From assembly GCA_964030785.1 (NCBI GenBank), contig OZ034968.1, forward strand, positions 72,079,927 through 72,143,926: a DNA stretch of 64,000 nt. Direction: 5' to 3'. The DNA comes from Siderastrea siderea (Eukaryota; Cnidaria; Anthozoa; Scleractinia; Rhizangiidae). Made by a program: the position numbers and the translations under genes. Position 1 is the stretch's first letter; every line of letters starts with the position of its first letter. Below are positions 25,081 to 37,100 of this stretch, one piece after another. The notes beneath the pieces are model-generated. The model was not told the origin of the DNA. It was given only the letters and a program-made list of their open reading frames with translations, and did not search any database.

Positions 25081-26130
25081 CTAAATCAAGAAATACCACC
25101 TAACCCAGTACTCTGGATGCAGACACTGACTTTTTCCCATTGTTGCACCTGCGAGTGCTCTTGGCCGCATAAGTTGAAGATTCTTAGTGGCCGGCAGTAG
25201 TCGACGGATATCCATTTGTCTCGGAAGGGCTATGAAATTGCTAATCACTGGTAGTGATCCGTGATGGCAAAAGCGATTACTGTCCCTCTGACTACTTTCT
25301 TGTAAAACCTGATGAATCGTAGGAAAACAAGACCTGGAAGGCTCTGTCGCCCACCGAGATGTTGGCATTCTTTGTAACAGTTAGACCGTTTTAAGAGTTT
25401 AGCTTACACGAGGATTTGGTTAAATTTCCCTTACTTTTTCAGACTTCTCCTGTTGCAAGTTCTTTGTTCTCACTCAGGCTCGAAGAGCAGATTATGTGCA
25501 TAGATCTCTGCAAAGCGACAAGGCAGAAAAAGTAAGCACTCCGTGTATGATCACCAAAAAATCCGGTTATGATGGATCCGCCAGATTGAATGACAGCCTG
25601 GACGATTGGCAATTCAGCGTTACCCTCTGTTGTACACGAAAAAAATAGTCAAGCCAGTGGCAACTTCTACTCGAATAGAGTAACAAACTTTACAACAATA
25701 CTTAAACTTATATGAAAGGTATGCGCCCCTTCTCATCTTTGAAACCTTGTCACAATCAGCAAAATCCCAACAAAAGCGTTTTCTGCAAGCAACGCGTTTT
25801 TCAACCCTCCAACTGCTACAAAAGAGAGAGAAGTCCCTTTCGTGTTGGTACAATTGTAGTTCTTGTGAAGATTTGACAAATCGTCGCCGCAGGAACAAAA
25901 TTTGAGCAGGCTAAGACAGCAGCCTGATGATCTACTTTCAGGTACAGAAACAGAAAAGAGGGTCTCAATAAGGGAGTAGCTTTGATGGTTGCCGTTTAAA
26001 AATAGAGCTTTTGACGATTCATGATTCAATTTCGGTTTAGGTATTTTGGTTGGTTGACGGTACCTTACGAAAAGAAAATTCCTTCAACAATTTCACATTT
26101 GTGGCAAATGTCTACTTTAATTTGTGTTCT
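25081..26130 (+). pseudogene. Degenerate third copy of parts of the mosaic gene
   Basis: Around 25508-25530 the frame reads QSDKAEKV, close to KSDKAERV near the end of the unknown domain. At 25960-26120 the sequence aligns with 13090-13500, the end of the Ig exon and its 3' flank, without the Penelope-like insertion (for example GGGAGTAGCTTTGATGGTTG against AGGAGTAGCTTTGACCGTTG). No complete exon survives. This is a fragmentary relic. The SDKAE match alone is short and could be chance, while the 13112-type flank match is firmer. Confidence 0.4.
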
Positions 26131-27053
26131 GAAGGGTCGTTTTGGTTTTGCGGGTTAACATTCTTTTAATAACGTATATGTTTATATGCGGCGATAGTCG
26201 TCAACTTCAACTTCACCTGTAGTGATATGCTTACTAGTTTACTACTTAACAACATTCTTTGAGAGCCAGGGGAGCTCCTCAACAATCTGAAATCATATAT
26301 TTGAGATGGTTTAACGACTAATAATAACTGCTACCGTTAATGGTTGAGGGTTCAGAGGGTTAAAATTACCCTTTTGGCAGTAGAGGGAATTGTTAGGGCG
26401 TTTGTCGGTTTATTGACGTTAACCCCGATTGGGGCCTGGCTCGGAATAGGAGAATTGCATTTTGACGCAATAACTTAGTAACTGGTCTTTTTATTCTCAT
26501 ATCCTTCATATGATTCAATATCAATATAATGACAAAATGTATACAGATCACAACCTTGATCGTTACTTGGTAACAGGAAATCCTCCTTTATATGAATCCT
26601 TCCCTGAAAATGGCGTCACCCAATCTTATTTGCTGCTGTAAAGCAAAAGAGTTCTGTGAAAACCGTAAATTGAACGAAAATATTTTATGAATCAATATTG
26701 CTTTGGAACAGAATGACAAAAATTAAAGGCTAATTAAATTGGTCATTTCCCTACATTAGGAAATTTCGAAGTTGTCACAAAGTCAAATTTTCAATCAAAG
26801 TTCGCGCCAGTTGAGTCCACTATTTTACCACACCATTCTTAATCTTTAAAAAAAGCATTTTTGCTTAAATGGAGACATGGATATCCATGAAATAATGGTA
26901 GATTCTTATTATCTCCTTATATGAATTTTTTATTTCTTTCTCATAAACAAATTCTATCCGTGAGCGGGACGTTTCCTGGCAACCGACTAAGACGCATACT
27001 CTCCAACTGAAGACGAATAATTATTTTAGTTTGAACGAAGCCGCAAAATAAAC
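26131..27053. other. 5' flank of the hydrolase gene; nothing recognised
   Basis: AT-rich non-coding sequence. No clear TATA box or repeat ends were found just upstream of 27054. Confidence 0.5.
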
Positions 27054-28211
27054 ATGTTTTTGTTAAGACGTGGAACCAAGATGAAACTAAAAATCGCGCT
27101 GGCAATATCGATTTCAGCTTTAATTGTAGTTTTTGTTTGGTATTACATCAACACAGGACAAAATCCCATGGTTGAAATCAAGAACAAAGTAGGATCATTT
27201 GTAGCGAAGTATTATGACCCAAAAGGCAGCTCAGTCAGAAGTGGTAAAAATACACACACGCCAACATGGGCAACAAACACATTGCCGGATGAGAGAGCTT
27301 TCCACGATCAAAGTGAAAAGGACGACGATGTTGATGAATCAGCTCGAATTACACATAGCGTGAAAGCTGTGGATCCCGGTATTGTCATGAAAGATCAACC
27401 GGTGCTAACAAATACAGTAGAAGAATCAAATGTTTTACTTGAAAAATCCAAGTATTTGTCTTCAGAAGCCAGCATTAAGCAAGATAAGCCGATGGGAAAT
27501 CCTTCCAACCATGAAGCAGGCCACATCACACCTGCCAGTACTCGCCCAAACGTTCAAATGATGAACGCATTGCGCTCTAAAGACACGATAACCTACAATG
27601 AGGGCGTGCTGGAAAATGCAAAGATGACATTCTACAGAGAAGCACGGCCAAAAAACCGCTCAAGCGAAAAGTTCGATGTCTTTTTCCTGCATGGCGCTGA
27701 GTTAACTTCTGCGATCTGGGTCAACATTGGAACATTTCAGATCTTAGCGGAATTAGGTTATCGAGCTGTTGCTGTAGACTTGCCAGGTCATGGCAACTCC
27801 AACGATGTAGGTATACCCTACTCGCGCGATGACATCTTGGGCTACATGACAAATTTATTCACCGCATTGCAACTTCAGCGCCCGGTGCTAGTTTCTCCAT
27901 CAAAGGGCGGGGAATACGCAATGCCATTGCTCATGGCATACCCACGTGTTCTCCGTGGATTAGTAGCCATCGCACCTTCTGATACGTCGCATTATTTAAT
28001 TAGCGACTACAAAAAGTTGACTGTTCCTTTGTTGGTTATGTTTGGTGAGAAAGACAATACAATGCTCAAACCATCGTCGCTGGATAGTTTGTTTTACGTC
28101 CCCAATCGTAAGGTTTACATGATAAGGAATACAACACATTCATGTTACGTGGATCACCCTCCTACATTTCACAAGCTTCTGTTACAGTTTTTAAATCGCG
28201 TTAAGGATTAA
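27054..28211 (+). CDS. ABHD14-like alpha/beta hydrolase, membrane-anchored, intronless
   Basis: 385 codons in one exon, ATG 27054 to TAA 28209-28211. ATG 27081 (Met10) could also start it. Residues 11-31 form a single hydrophobic segment after basic residues, an uncleaved signal anchor as in ABHD14A. Residues 40-175 are a polar, low-complexity stem. The hydrolase domain is about 178-383. It has FFLHGAELTSAIW (the HG oxyanion region), GYRAVAVDLPGHGNS, and the nucleophile elbow VSPSKGGEYAMP with Ser283 in SxSxG form. It also has MFGEKD with Asp334 and TTHSCYVD with His362. These align with Ser111, Asp162 and His188 of human ABHD14B, so the triad is complete. ABHD14B removes acetyl groups from lysines. 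The ABHD14A substrate is not established, and the substrate here is unknown. The long stem is much longer than in vertebrate homologues. Lack of introns suggests a retrocopy or intron loss. Confidence 0.88.
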   Translation: MFLLRRGTKMKLKIALAISISALIVVFVWYYINTGQNPMVEIKNKVGSFVAKYYDPKGSSVRSGKNTHTPTWATNTLPDERAFHDQSEKDDDVDESARITHSVKAVDPGIVMKDQPVLTNTVEESNVLLEKSKYLSSEASIKQDKPMGNPSNHEAGHITPASTRPNVQMMNALRSKDTITYNEGVLENAKMTFYREARPKNRSSEKFDVFFLHGAELTSAIWVNIGTFQILAELGYRAVAVDLPGHGNSNDVGIPYSRDDILGYMTNLFTALQLQRPVLVSPSKGGEYAMPLLMAYPRVLRGLVAIAPSDTSHYLISDYKKLTVPLLVMFGEKDNTMLKPSSLDSLFYVPNRKVYMIRNTTHSCYVDHPPTFHKLLLQFLNRVKD

Positions 28212-28258
28212 TTGAGACTCTATTTACTCAAGTCAGAATAGACCATTTTAACTGTTAA

Positions 28259-28640
28259 AGGAACTATGTCACGCTATTTTAGTATCTTTTTAGAAAGCAA
28301 AAAGTGTCTTCGCATCAGTTGAATTCCAAAAATAATGGTCTACCTTTGTTATTAAAGACTATCTCATGGCACTGAAACTGTTTCCTGTTGTCTGTTGCTA
28401 CTGATGGCAAGGATGGAAATGGATTGAAACTTGAAAAAATTGGGCCAATTTTTTCAAGTTTTGATGCGATGTTCTTAAATATCACCCAAAAAGCTATTAT
28501 GGTTAGCTGTCGCTGATAAAATTCATTTGATATCCTCTTCATAATATTACAGGAGCACTTTGTGTATCATTAAAGGCACTAGGTAATGATCTTAGCACAG
28601 AATTGACCTAAAATAGCAAAATCCTCATGACATAGCCCCT
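28259..28640. mobile_element. TTAA-flanked MITE in the 3' flank of the hydrolase gene
   Basis: TTAA 28255-28258 is followed by AGGAACTATGTCACGCTATT. The right end TGACATAGCCCCT precedes TTAA 28641-28644. Subterminal CTATTTTAG at 28275 matches CTAAAATAG at 28609 inverted. It starts 48 bases after the stop codon, so it probably lies within the 3' UTR. Confidence 0.75.
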
Positions 28641-28644
28641 TTAA

Positions 28645-30489
28645 TGTGAACAAGTGCGTGGACGTATGACTTACTGTCTAAGGGACTAAATGACATCAAA
28701 AGCCTCGACACAGGAATGAGGTTGTTCTGAGAGCCGTGCTCGTGTAGACTGCACGCAAACGAATAACTGCATCCTTGTTATATCGCTGGCTCAAGACTTT
28801 ATTTGATTTCTCAGGGAATTAATAAAATACTGAACTCCAAGGCTTTCAATTTGAAGCTGGTGAGAGTAAGCAAGTACTATAGACCTAGAAAACTGAAGAA
28901 GTAAAGAAAGAATGTGAAATTTTAAAACTCTGCGAAAATAAGGATCTTTGTAAGTTACAAACCATATCAGGGACTGCTGGGCTCAATACATGTTTGAACG
29001 CTCGAACTTTTATACTAAAAAACAAGGCAAACTTGGTAACCTCACTAAACGTCCTAGAACAAAAGGTAGAATGAAACGAAAATCTGAGCAGATTCAAACT
29101 CAGTAAAAGCATTGGGGGTCATTGTAGTGTCCAGCAGACACACGCAAAACACATCCGGGACACTTGAGCTAGCGCGCGAGGGAGTGTGAAGTTGACTTCG
29201 TGTCGGGCGGATTGTCAATAAAGTTTCTATGTATTTTATGGCCTTGGTGGCGGTTACTACACTATAGTCATATCCTGTGACTAAATACAACTCACCCTGG
29301 AACGGCTCCCAGCTAGGGTGGTTCACAAGAATCAGAAGCGATGGGAGGCAGTTGTATTCACGACGCGGGCTCAAACGAGATAAAACGAGTTTGATATTTT
29401 GGTATTATACAACTTAGCGCTGTACCATAGTACTGATTGCTGAGAAACGGAAAGAGTTTTTAAACTGCTAACTGAGAATTGAGGGGTTTTTTTTGTCTCT
29501 CAGCTGAGATCACGAAAGCTTGGTTAAACTTATACATTGCACAGAGATAGTGAAACTTTAACGTCACACTGAAGATCCTATTCATACCTTTAAATTTAGT
29601 GTAAAAAATGTTTTGTTCAAATAATGCAAACGGACAATAGTTACTCATTTACTCAGCCAGTTTTATTGTCAGTCAAAGAGGAGACACGGTATTTCAATTA
29701 TTGGCTTCACTGCATGGATTGAAGAAAGCCTTAAACATTAAATAAAACCTAATTTACTTTGCTTCGGGTGGTTAATTATGGTAAATGCAAACTGGTGACT
29801 TATTGTTGGGATTGTGTCCTACCAATCTTTTGTATCAAGGACAGAAAACACAGGAAAAACAAACGGTTAACAATCATGGATAAAGCTCTTATGTTTTGCA
29901 ATATAGTGGTTGATTAATTTAACAAATAATCCCCGGGAGCAATGTTTATATGAATTAAATTCCTCCTCGCTCTAACCTGTCTGCCACCCAATTTCTATTG
30001 TGTCAACAATACCACGTGCAACGAAAAAAACCTGTACCTCGCAGATTAACTGAAGATATTATCCAAATTTTTTATTCTTTCGGTCTAAACAAAGCTGTTT
30101 GATATGTTTTCTCTCTTTTTGCTTCATCTCACTCTAATTTGAGCATGGGTCTGTCCCATCAGTATCATTTTTCTCTGTTTAGTACGCTCTGCTTTTCCTC
30201 TAGCTCCGGACCTTTTCACATGATGCCAGCCTCATTAAGGTCGGTTTTCAGGCTTTTTTTACCAGCTGTTTCTTGGACTACCACATTAACCCTTGTCTAA
30301 GTAGTTAATTCTCTACAGTTTTGGCCATGATTAGCTTCAATTGCTGGGGTAAAATAGTGCATTTTAATGTAAACCGAGGTATCTAGGTGCGAAACGCGCA
30401 AACTTCCGAGTAAGTTGACTAAACCGAAGGTTCTAGAACGGTAAAAGAAACAATTCATCTTAATTTGTGAAAACGTCAATACACCCGTT
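28645..30489. other. No gene recognised; LTR-like fragment near 29120-29400
   Basis: 29124-29262 begins TGTAGTGTCC and ends GGTTACTACA (TG...CA ends with a TGTAGT/ACTACA inverted pair) and contains TCAATAAAG. It could be a small solo LTR, but no target duplication is visible. Remaining ORFs are short and without domains. Confidence 0.35.
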
Positions 30490-31160
30490 ATTGACCGTTT
30501 TTACGCTAGAGACGTTAATGTTCTCATTAACGTCTAGTATAAAAACGGAATATAAGTCAGACGTCTTTAACGTTTGACGATATTAACGTCTTGTATTAAG
30601 TGCGACTGAATGTTGCACTTACATGTAACAGACGACTTTTTTTCGTCTAGTATAAAAACGAGACACCCTTAGCTGGGACGAATTTAGCCCCAAAGCGCTT
30701 TATCGTTCCAATTTAGCTAGCCGTTTCTCCACCACGAAGAATCCCTCTGTTCATCTCCACTTCTTTCCTTCCTTTCTCTCACACAAGCCAAGTGCTTCTT
30801 CCAAAAACCGCTTCCTTGACTGATTTTGCCCTTTTAAAAACATTTGCGTTTCCATGTTTCCATGTCTTTTATTTTTGGAAGACGTCGAGAACAAGAGGTC
30901 AGAATCCGCGAAACAAGAAAAGTCTTCGCCATGTTTACATGTAGGTGGATTTGTTGTTTTGCACCCTTTAACTGATTTGCCGCCAAGTTTAGTCGTGTCT
31001 AATGTCTTCCGAGAATAGAACCCCGTCTTGTTGTTAGAAAATCTTGCTTTTTTTTCTGTTTGGTCGTCTACTTTAATACGTCCCGTTTTTATACCAGACG
31101 ACATTAACGTCTGAGAGGTTAAATACGTCTAGACGACTTTTTATTAACGTATGTAGTCAA
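30490..31160. mobile_element. Foldback-type element with AACGTCTAGTATAAAAACG repeats
   Basis: The left part (30490-30665) and right part (31060-31160) share inverted words. GTCTAGTATAAAAACG occurs at 30534 and 30645, and its complement CGTTTTTATACCAGACGAC at 31085. GACGTTAATG recurs in both orientations, including a small hairpin at 30509-30535. The interior (about 30670-31060) is unrelated unique-looking sequence with a 117-codon minus-strand ORF (31104-30751), which is Lys/Ser-rich and has no recognised domain. Confidence 0.65.
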
Positions 31161-34100
31161 AATCCGGGAATAGTTTAAGTCATTCAGGTTTCTCTTTTAT
31201 AAAAAAAAAGACCAGGTGATTATGCGTTTCACAATTTTTCTTTCACATCGTACTACTGATGAATGAAAATACAATGGGTGACTATCTTTGAGTGGTCCTC
31301 TCTTTGTTTTCACAAAAGAGCCACGTAGGTTGGTAAATAAAACACACAATTGTGCCACTTGCCAGAGTAACTATTTGGCTGGTATTTTTTCCCTTGCATG
31401 TAAATTTCCTATTTGTGTTCATTTAACTAGAACATCTTGTTTTCTCACGTTCTTTAACTTTTTGCGGGGCTCTTTTGTTCATTTTGTTTCTTGCAGTGCT
31501 ATTATATTAGAACGTTTCACTACCTTTTCATGAGAAAAAATGGCAGAAATCAAAGGCCTCTTCAGGACTCAAGGTTTCACAAGAGAAGAAAGACCTTTTT
31601 TAGTCTAAATCTTTGAACCTTTCATGACCCCTTTGACGACACCAAAAATTTTGAACCCGTTGAAATTTCTGAAAATTTTAATACATGTACAGTGCCGGGC
31701 TTGTTCCATACCTTCGATGTATAAAATTCGTGGCTGTCCTTTTAAAGAAAATTCTACACGCAGTGCTTAATAGGAACAAAAAAATATTAAACCTATTCAG
31801 TTTAACACGAAATTTAAAATTTTAGTATGCCTTCTGCCGAGAAGCGATGGGAGTCGATAAGCTCCAAGGAGAACTCAAATTTTGGAGAATAAAAATTCTC
31901 GAGTTTGAAGGGTGAACAAGAAAACCACCAGTAATAACATAAGAAAGCCAATATTGAATTTTCATGGCCCAAGTTCACTGGCTTCTTGCAATAAATTGAA
32001 CACTGGGAAGTTGATTTGCTCCAGCAATTAGATTCTATACCCTATTAAATTAATTGAATCACGCTCTCAGTTTTGGCATTCACCAGCCCATGTAGCTTAT
32101 AGGGAAAACAGATTTAAAGGCGCCGTTTACATGAGTTATTCTTTTACAGCAGCGCGTTTATGATTTTTATTCCTATAGGACAACCTCGTCCTTGACCACT
32201 TCATTCATGTTAGTCAGATGTTTCAAGAATCAGTTTTTGATCCCTTAATGGATCTTTAACTTCAGCTCACCTATCTACCAAATTTCAAGAGCTGTTGCTC
32301 CACGCTAGTCTTCCCAAGCATCAAAACAACTACAAATATTGTTGGTTTGAGCACTCGGTAGGATTTCAGCTTCGGCAATTGCAAGAGAATGAAACTTCAA
32401 ATCCAGCAAAAACAAATGTATGAAACCCTCATGGCCCCCAGTCAAAACAGGCTTTAAATTTCAATTCATTTCGATCAAGATTCTCCTCAATTAAACACTG
32501 AGCCTATTCGAGACTATTTAAAAGAAGTTCAAAAGTTGTGTTTTCAATGCCGTTACCAATACCGTATTTGAATATTGTTTAACCAAAAGTACAGTTTTAA
32601 GAGACGGACTAACTAATACCATTACTTTGAATGAGTCAAGCCGACACCACGATGGCTTCCAAATAACGTTTAAACTGATACATGTACTTCAAACAGTTTC
32701 AAAATTGTTTAAAAGCAATTTAAAAACCGTAAAATTAAACTTATTAGGTAGGCTTCAGGACAGAGCCAAATACCAGGCCACTTATCACGCGAGATTAAAT
32801 TTTAGAGTGCACGTGTGGAGTTACTATTGAATTGAAAACTATCAGCAGTACTTTTTTATTGGTTTCTCAGTTCATGCATGAAATTTCTCTCTCTCTTTCT
32901 CTTCTTAAGTGAAACTTCACGAACAATTTGTCCAAAGTCTTCTTTGGCACTTTTAAAAGTAAAACAAGCATGAAAAACACCCCGTGGACAGCTTTTAGGT
33001 TGTCATGACTCATCGTCTGTCGTTCCTGGAAACAACCAAAATGACAAGATACGAGATTCGTGTGCATAATCTTTTATTGCTATACCTTTGAGTTATTCTC
33101 TGCGCTCTTACAAAAAACTGTGTTTTCATTACTTTAATTTAAATGATCTTACTTTTTGAAGAGTGCCATTCAAATATGACCTCAGTTCATGTTATTACAG
33201 TTGCGTCTTAGTTTATCAGAAATGAAAAAATTGGAAATACTTATGTGACGATATAACGGTGCATTTCTTAGCAGCAGAGAAAATAAAACTAGTTCTTGAA
33301 GTAAAGAAATGTCAGAGTTTTCAATTCTAGAGTGAAACGATATCTCATAAGGGATTTTTAGAACGACAAAATATAACAGTTCACTCAAATTTTCAGCCAT
33401 GCATATTTACAGAATTGGATGCCCAACCAACTACCAATTTCTGTTCGATAAATACAGGAATTAGAGCCTAAGGGAAAAACCCCATGGTCCGTCTAGAAGT
33501 ATAACTCGTTCAGGAATAATGGCATATGTAGTCAGTTTCTCTACACAGAAACAGAAACTAGAACACAGATGAGCTAACCTCGAGGAACTAACACCGATTT
33601 TAACTAAATATTGTGCGTGGCATAATCAATAAACAGGATAATATTTTTTATTTTGGTGCTATACTGAATCTCGATAATGTAGCAAAGATTTCGATGCTGT
33701 CGGTGTTTACCTTTCTCAGAATATACTTCAGTTGTACTCACTCTTAATTCTGCGTTCCAAACAAATCGCCACACACAAATGCACATTTTGCATTTGCATT
33801 TTGCACATTTTGCACATTTTTTACATTTATGAATTCACGAAATTTATTTTGTCAGATTATCGATGGCAATGAATATGCCAGAAAGTTCGCTTCATCTAAA
33901 CACAGCAGTCGAAAAATTAGTTTAACTGTCTGCCACGTGAAGTTGATGTCACGAAGCAACCCTTTCTCAAACATTCTAAGAACTTTCTGTCGATAACAAA
34001 ATACGTATACCAATTTTCTTGCTCAAGGCCTTATAAGCCTTTGTTTATTTTTATTTTTTTACAAAGAATGGATTTTTTTGCTGTTTTAAGCTTGCGTGGC

Positions 34101-37100
34101 CTTTAGAGAGAAAAGGTAACTCTTAAATCTTTTCACGTGCTTTTCACCTTGCTATGCCAACGCGACCAATTATGAGTTCCTGACTACTCTGCCATTTACG
34201 TTTAACTGAATCACTGACATACGTGGTACCTGGAACACATAGAACGTACCCACATTCGACGATCCCACTTTCAAGAGCACTCGCACTTGTGAACTGAACA
34301 GTGCCACGTGAAAATGTGAAACAACTCGCCTACTGAGCTCGAGGGAGCACAAGACATGAGACGTCATTGAAAAGTTCTCAAACGTTCTATCGGTAAAATG
34401 CCTCGGCTCCCACGCGTCGTACACTATCACTATCACTCAGCTGAAGAATGAACGTGTACGAAAGTTAGGGTTAGTTTGTATCTCTTTTTCTTATGTTTAA
34501 GTCGCTGTTACATTCATTCAACCTTGCATAATTCTGCGGTAAGTACATATTGACAGCACTTTCTTCAATGAAACGGTTTTAACTTCTTTGCTTCACGAGT
34601 CAAAGCAAATCAACCATTCAGCGCATAAGAATTAACTACAACAAAGGCTTTATTCAGTTCTTATGTTCTATAGGTGTCATTTTTACCGCTAAATCGCCTC
34701 TTCGAATCAGGTGATTGAAAGGAAGAGAAAGAATAGAGCCTTTAAAGTGATTTGCAATGTGCCTTTAATTTACTCCACGTGCTTTGTAGGCGCACAAAGG
34801 GAGGCATTTGTTTGTTGAACAGTTTAATGGAACACAAGGCCGATGGAGTGACATTTCCATTATATCATGTTTATCTAGCGTGTAAATTCATCACCAGCGA
34901 GCAGACAAGACATTCATTGAAACACCGTTAATGGATTTCAGCTTTAAAGTTTTTATTTACTGTTATCCTACCAAATTGGTCCTTAAGATTCAATCAGTAG
35001 TGTTTAAGTACCAATGGATTGTGAATTGGCTTGTTTTCAAAATTAAGACAAAAGACATCCTAAGTTATCGGGTATCCCAAATGCAAAACAGTTCGTTTGA
35101 TATTTATCTACCAGCAAAAGGTTTAGGTAAACACTCTTCCCAACATGTTTCTGTTAGCTAAGGCAGAGCTCAAAAATGGTTCTTTGTTCCACAATAAAAA
35201 ACACGCGCGGGCGCAAATGGAAATCGGTTTATGAAACGATGCTCTCCAGCAACGTTTCCTCGATTGCAAACAGAGGACTTGGAAGGACAGTTGTTCAAAC
35301 CTTACTAATCTGCTAATACAGGATCGTATGAACCCACCACGTATCGCAATCAAAGGGTAAAGAAAGGCATGCAAGACCTGAAAACTTTAACTTTTGTTTG
35401 ACTTTCTAGCAAGAGAAAACTCAAATATTTTGCCCCATGTAGTTCCTTTTTCAGAGTCTTTAAACATAACTTTAAACAGAATCTTTTAACAAAACAAAGC
35501 CTTTCAAAGTATATTTTGCCCAGTAAAATTTTACTGGTAGCAGTTCAGCTGGTTCACTTTCTACGAAAACTTTCATAAGGGCATTTTGAACCTTAAGGGG
35601 CACTATAAATAGCATGGACAGTACGATACCAAGCAGAAATCTCACATTTAAGTTAAAACAAGCTGTCAGCAGTTCTTCCTGTACACGTGCTTGTCAAGCC
35701 TAGGGGCAGCAGCTGTTTTTCCCACAACTCAGCGGTTTTTCAAGCGGACTGAAAGACCACTGTGCATGCTGGGTGACCACACAATTGGAACTGCGCGGTT
35801 GATGAGAGAGCCTTGCAACGGTTTGAAAATACAGTTTTGTGTAACTGACTCACAATAAGCTGTGACAATTGTTTTCCTTAGAAATATATGTGTCAGAAAT
35901 CAGTGAATGCGTCAGGAGCGCTTTCTACCTATTAATTCCGTTCAACCGAGCTCACAAACTCTTGCTGCGCTTACTTTTAAGCAGACGGCATCCATGTCTT
36001 TCCTTCTCAACTGCTATTGAAGAGACTGAGACTGATTTACTCTTGGAAAGTTCAAATAACTAGACGTCATCTCGCGGCATTCCAAACTGCATAAATAGCT
36101 CGAATAATACCTTTAAACTCATCATTGAAGATGACTGAGAAACGTGTGTGGCTTGATGGATTGGGTTTTATAACATCCCATTTCAGATTCACCCAAATTG
36201 TCAACTCGTCTTAGAGAACCTATCGAAGAAAATGACAACTGTCGAAAGACTGACATTAAGAGCTCGCTTTTAGTTTGTAAGAACACCTGGTACACTCTAC
36301 AACCTTTTTGTAGACAAGGGAGAGACCATGTGGAACCCAGCATAAGGAAAAAATCTTAACTGAACTTTCAAACGTTCTTGTCACAAGGTTCATTCCTCAG
36401 ACTTAGCCATAGATAAAGCTAGATTTCGCGCCAGTCTTGCTATTTAAAATTTGAATATTTATGTCAAAATGAAAGGATTTGTATGTTAATTTGAAAACTG
36501 CAAGCGAAACTCGCTGAAAAGTATTCCGGGCCATACGAACTGCGTACGAAAGCATGAAATTAATACTCGATAGTTCACTTATTCAATTCCTTAAATTAGG
36601 ATTCTATCCTCAGGAGCAAAAGTTAGAAAATCATTACAGACGAACCAAGGGAATGAGACTGAAATGTTCACGATTCTCTGAGTGTTCAACTAAGTGAATA
36701 AATACATCGACCCACTCCTTCCTTCTCAAGAACATAATTGATGGCTTTCTCTAGCTGGTAAATAGAATGAATGTCCAGGTCTTGATCAGAGTTTTGTAGC
36801 AATTTTTCATAAAAACAACAGACTTAAAAAGAAAAGAATAAAAGAAGAACAACTTCGCAATGAAAAGCGCTCATCTACCTTTACCAGCAATTGACATGGC
36901 TATGATCGAATTTCATATAATTTCTCTTCGTCGTTCAAACAGTTCAAAGTGGCTACAACTTCCAATATTCTTGTAACAAAAGGTATAGATGATGTTCGTT
37001 GTGAAATAAAAGTTACGAGGTAGTTGTCCGGTAGCAAGAATTAAGCCAAAGGTTTTTGCGTTTAACGCGCCTTGTAAGCTTCTTAGTGACAATGTTGATG

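Noticed and set aside
29124..29262. Solo LTR
   Set aside because: TG...CA ends and an AATAAA are present, but there is no target-site duplication or primer-binding site, so it is mentioned only as LTR-like.
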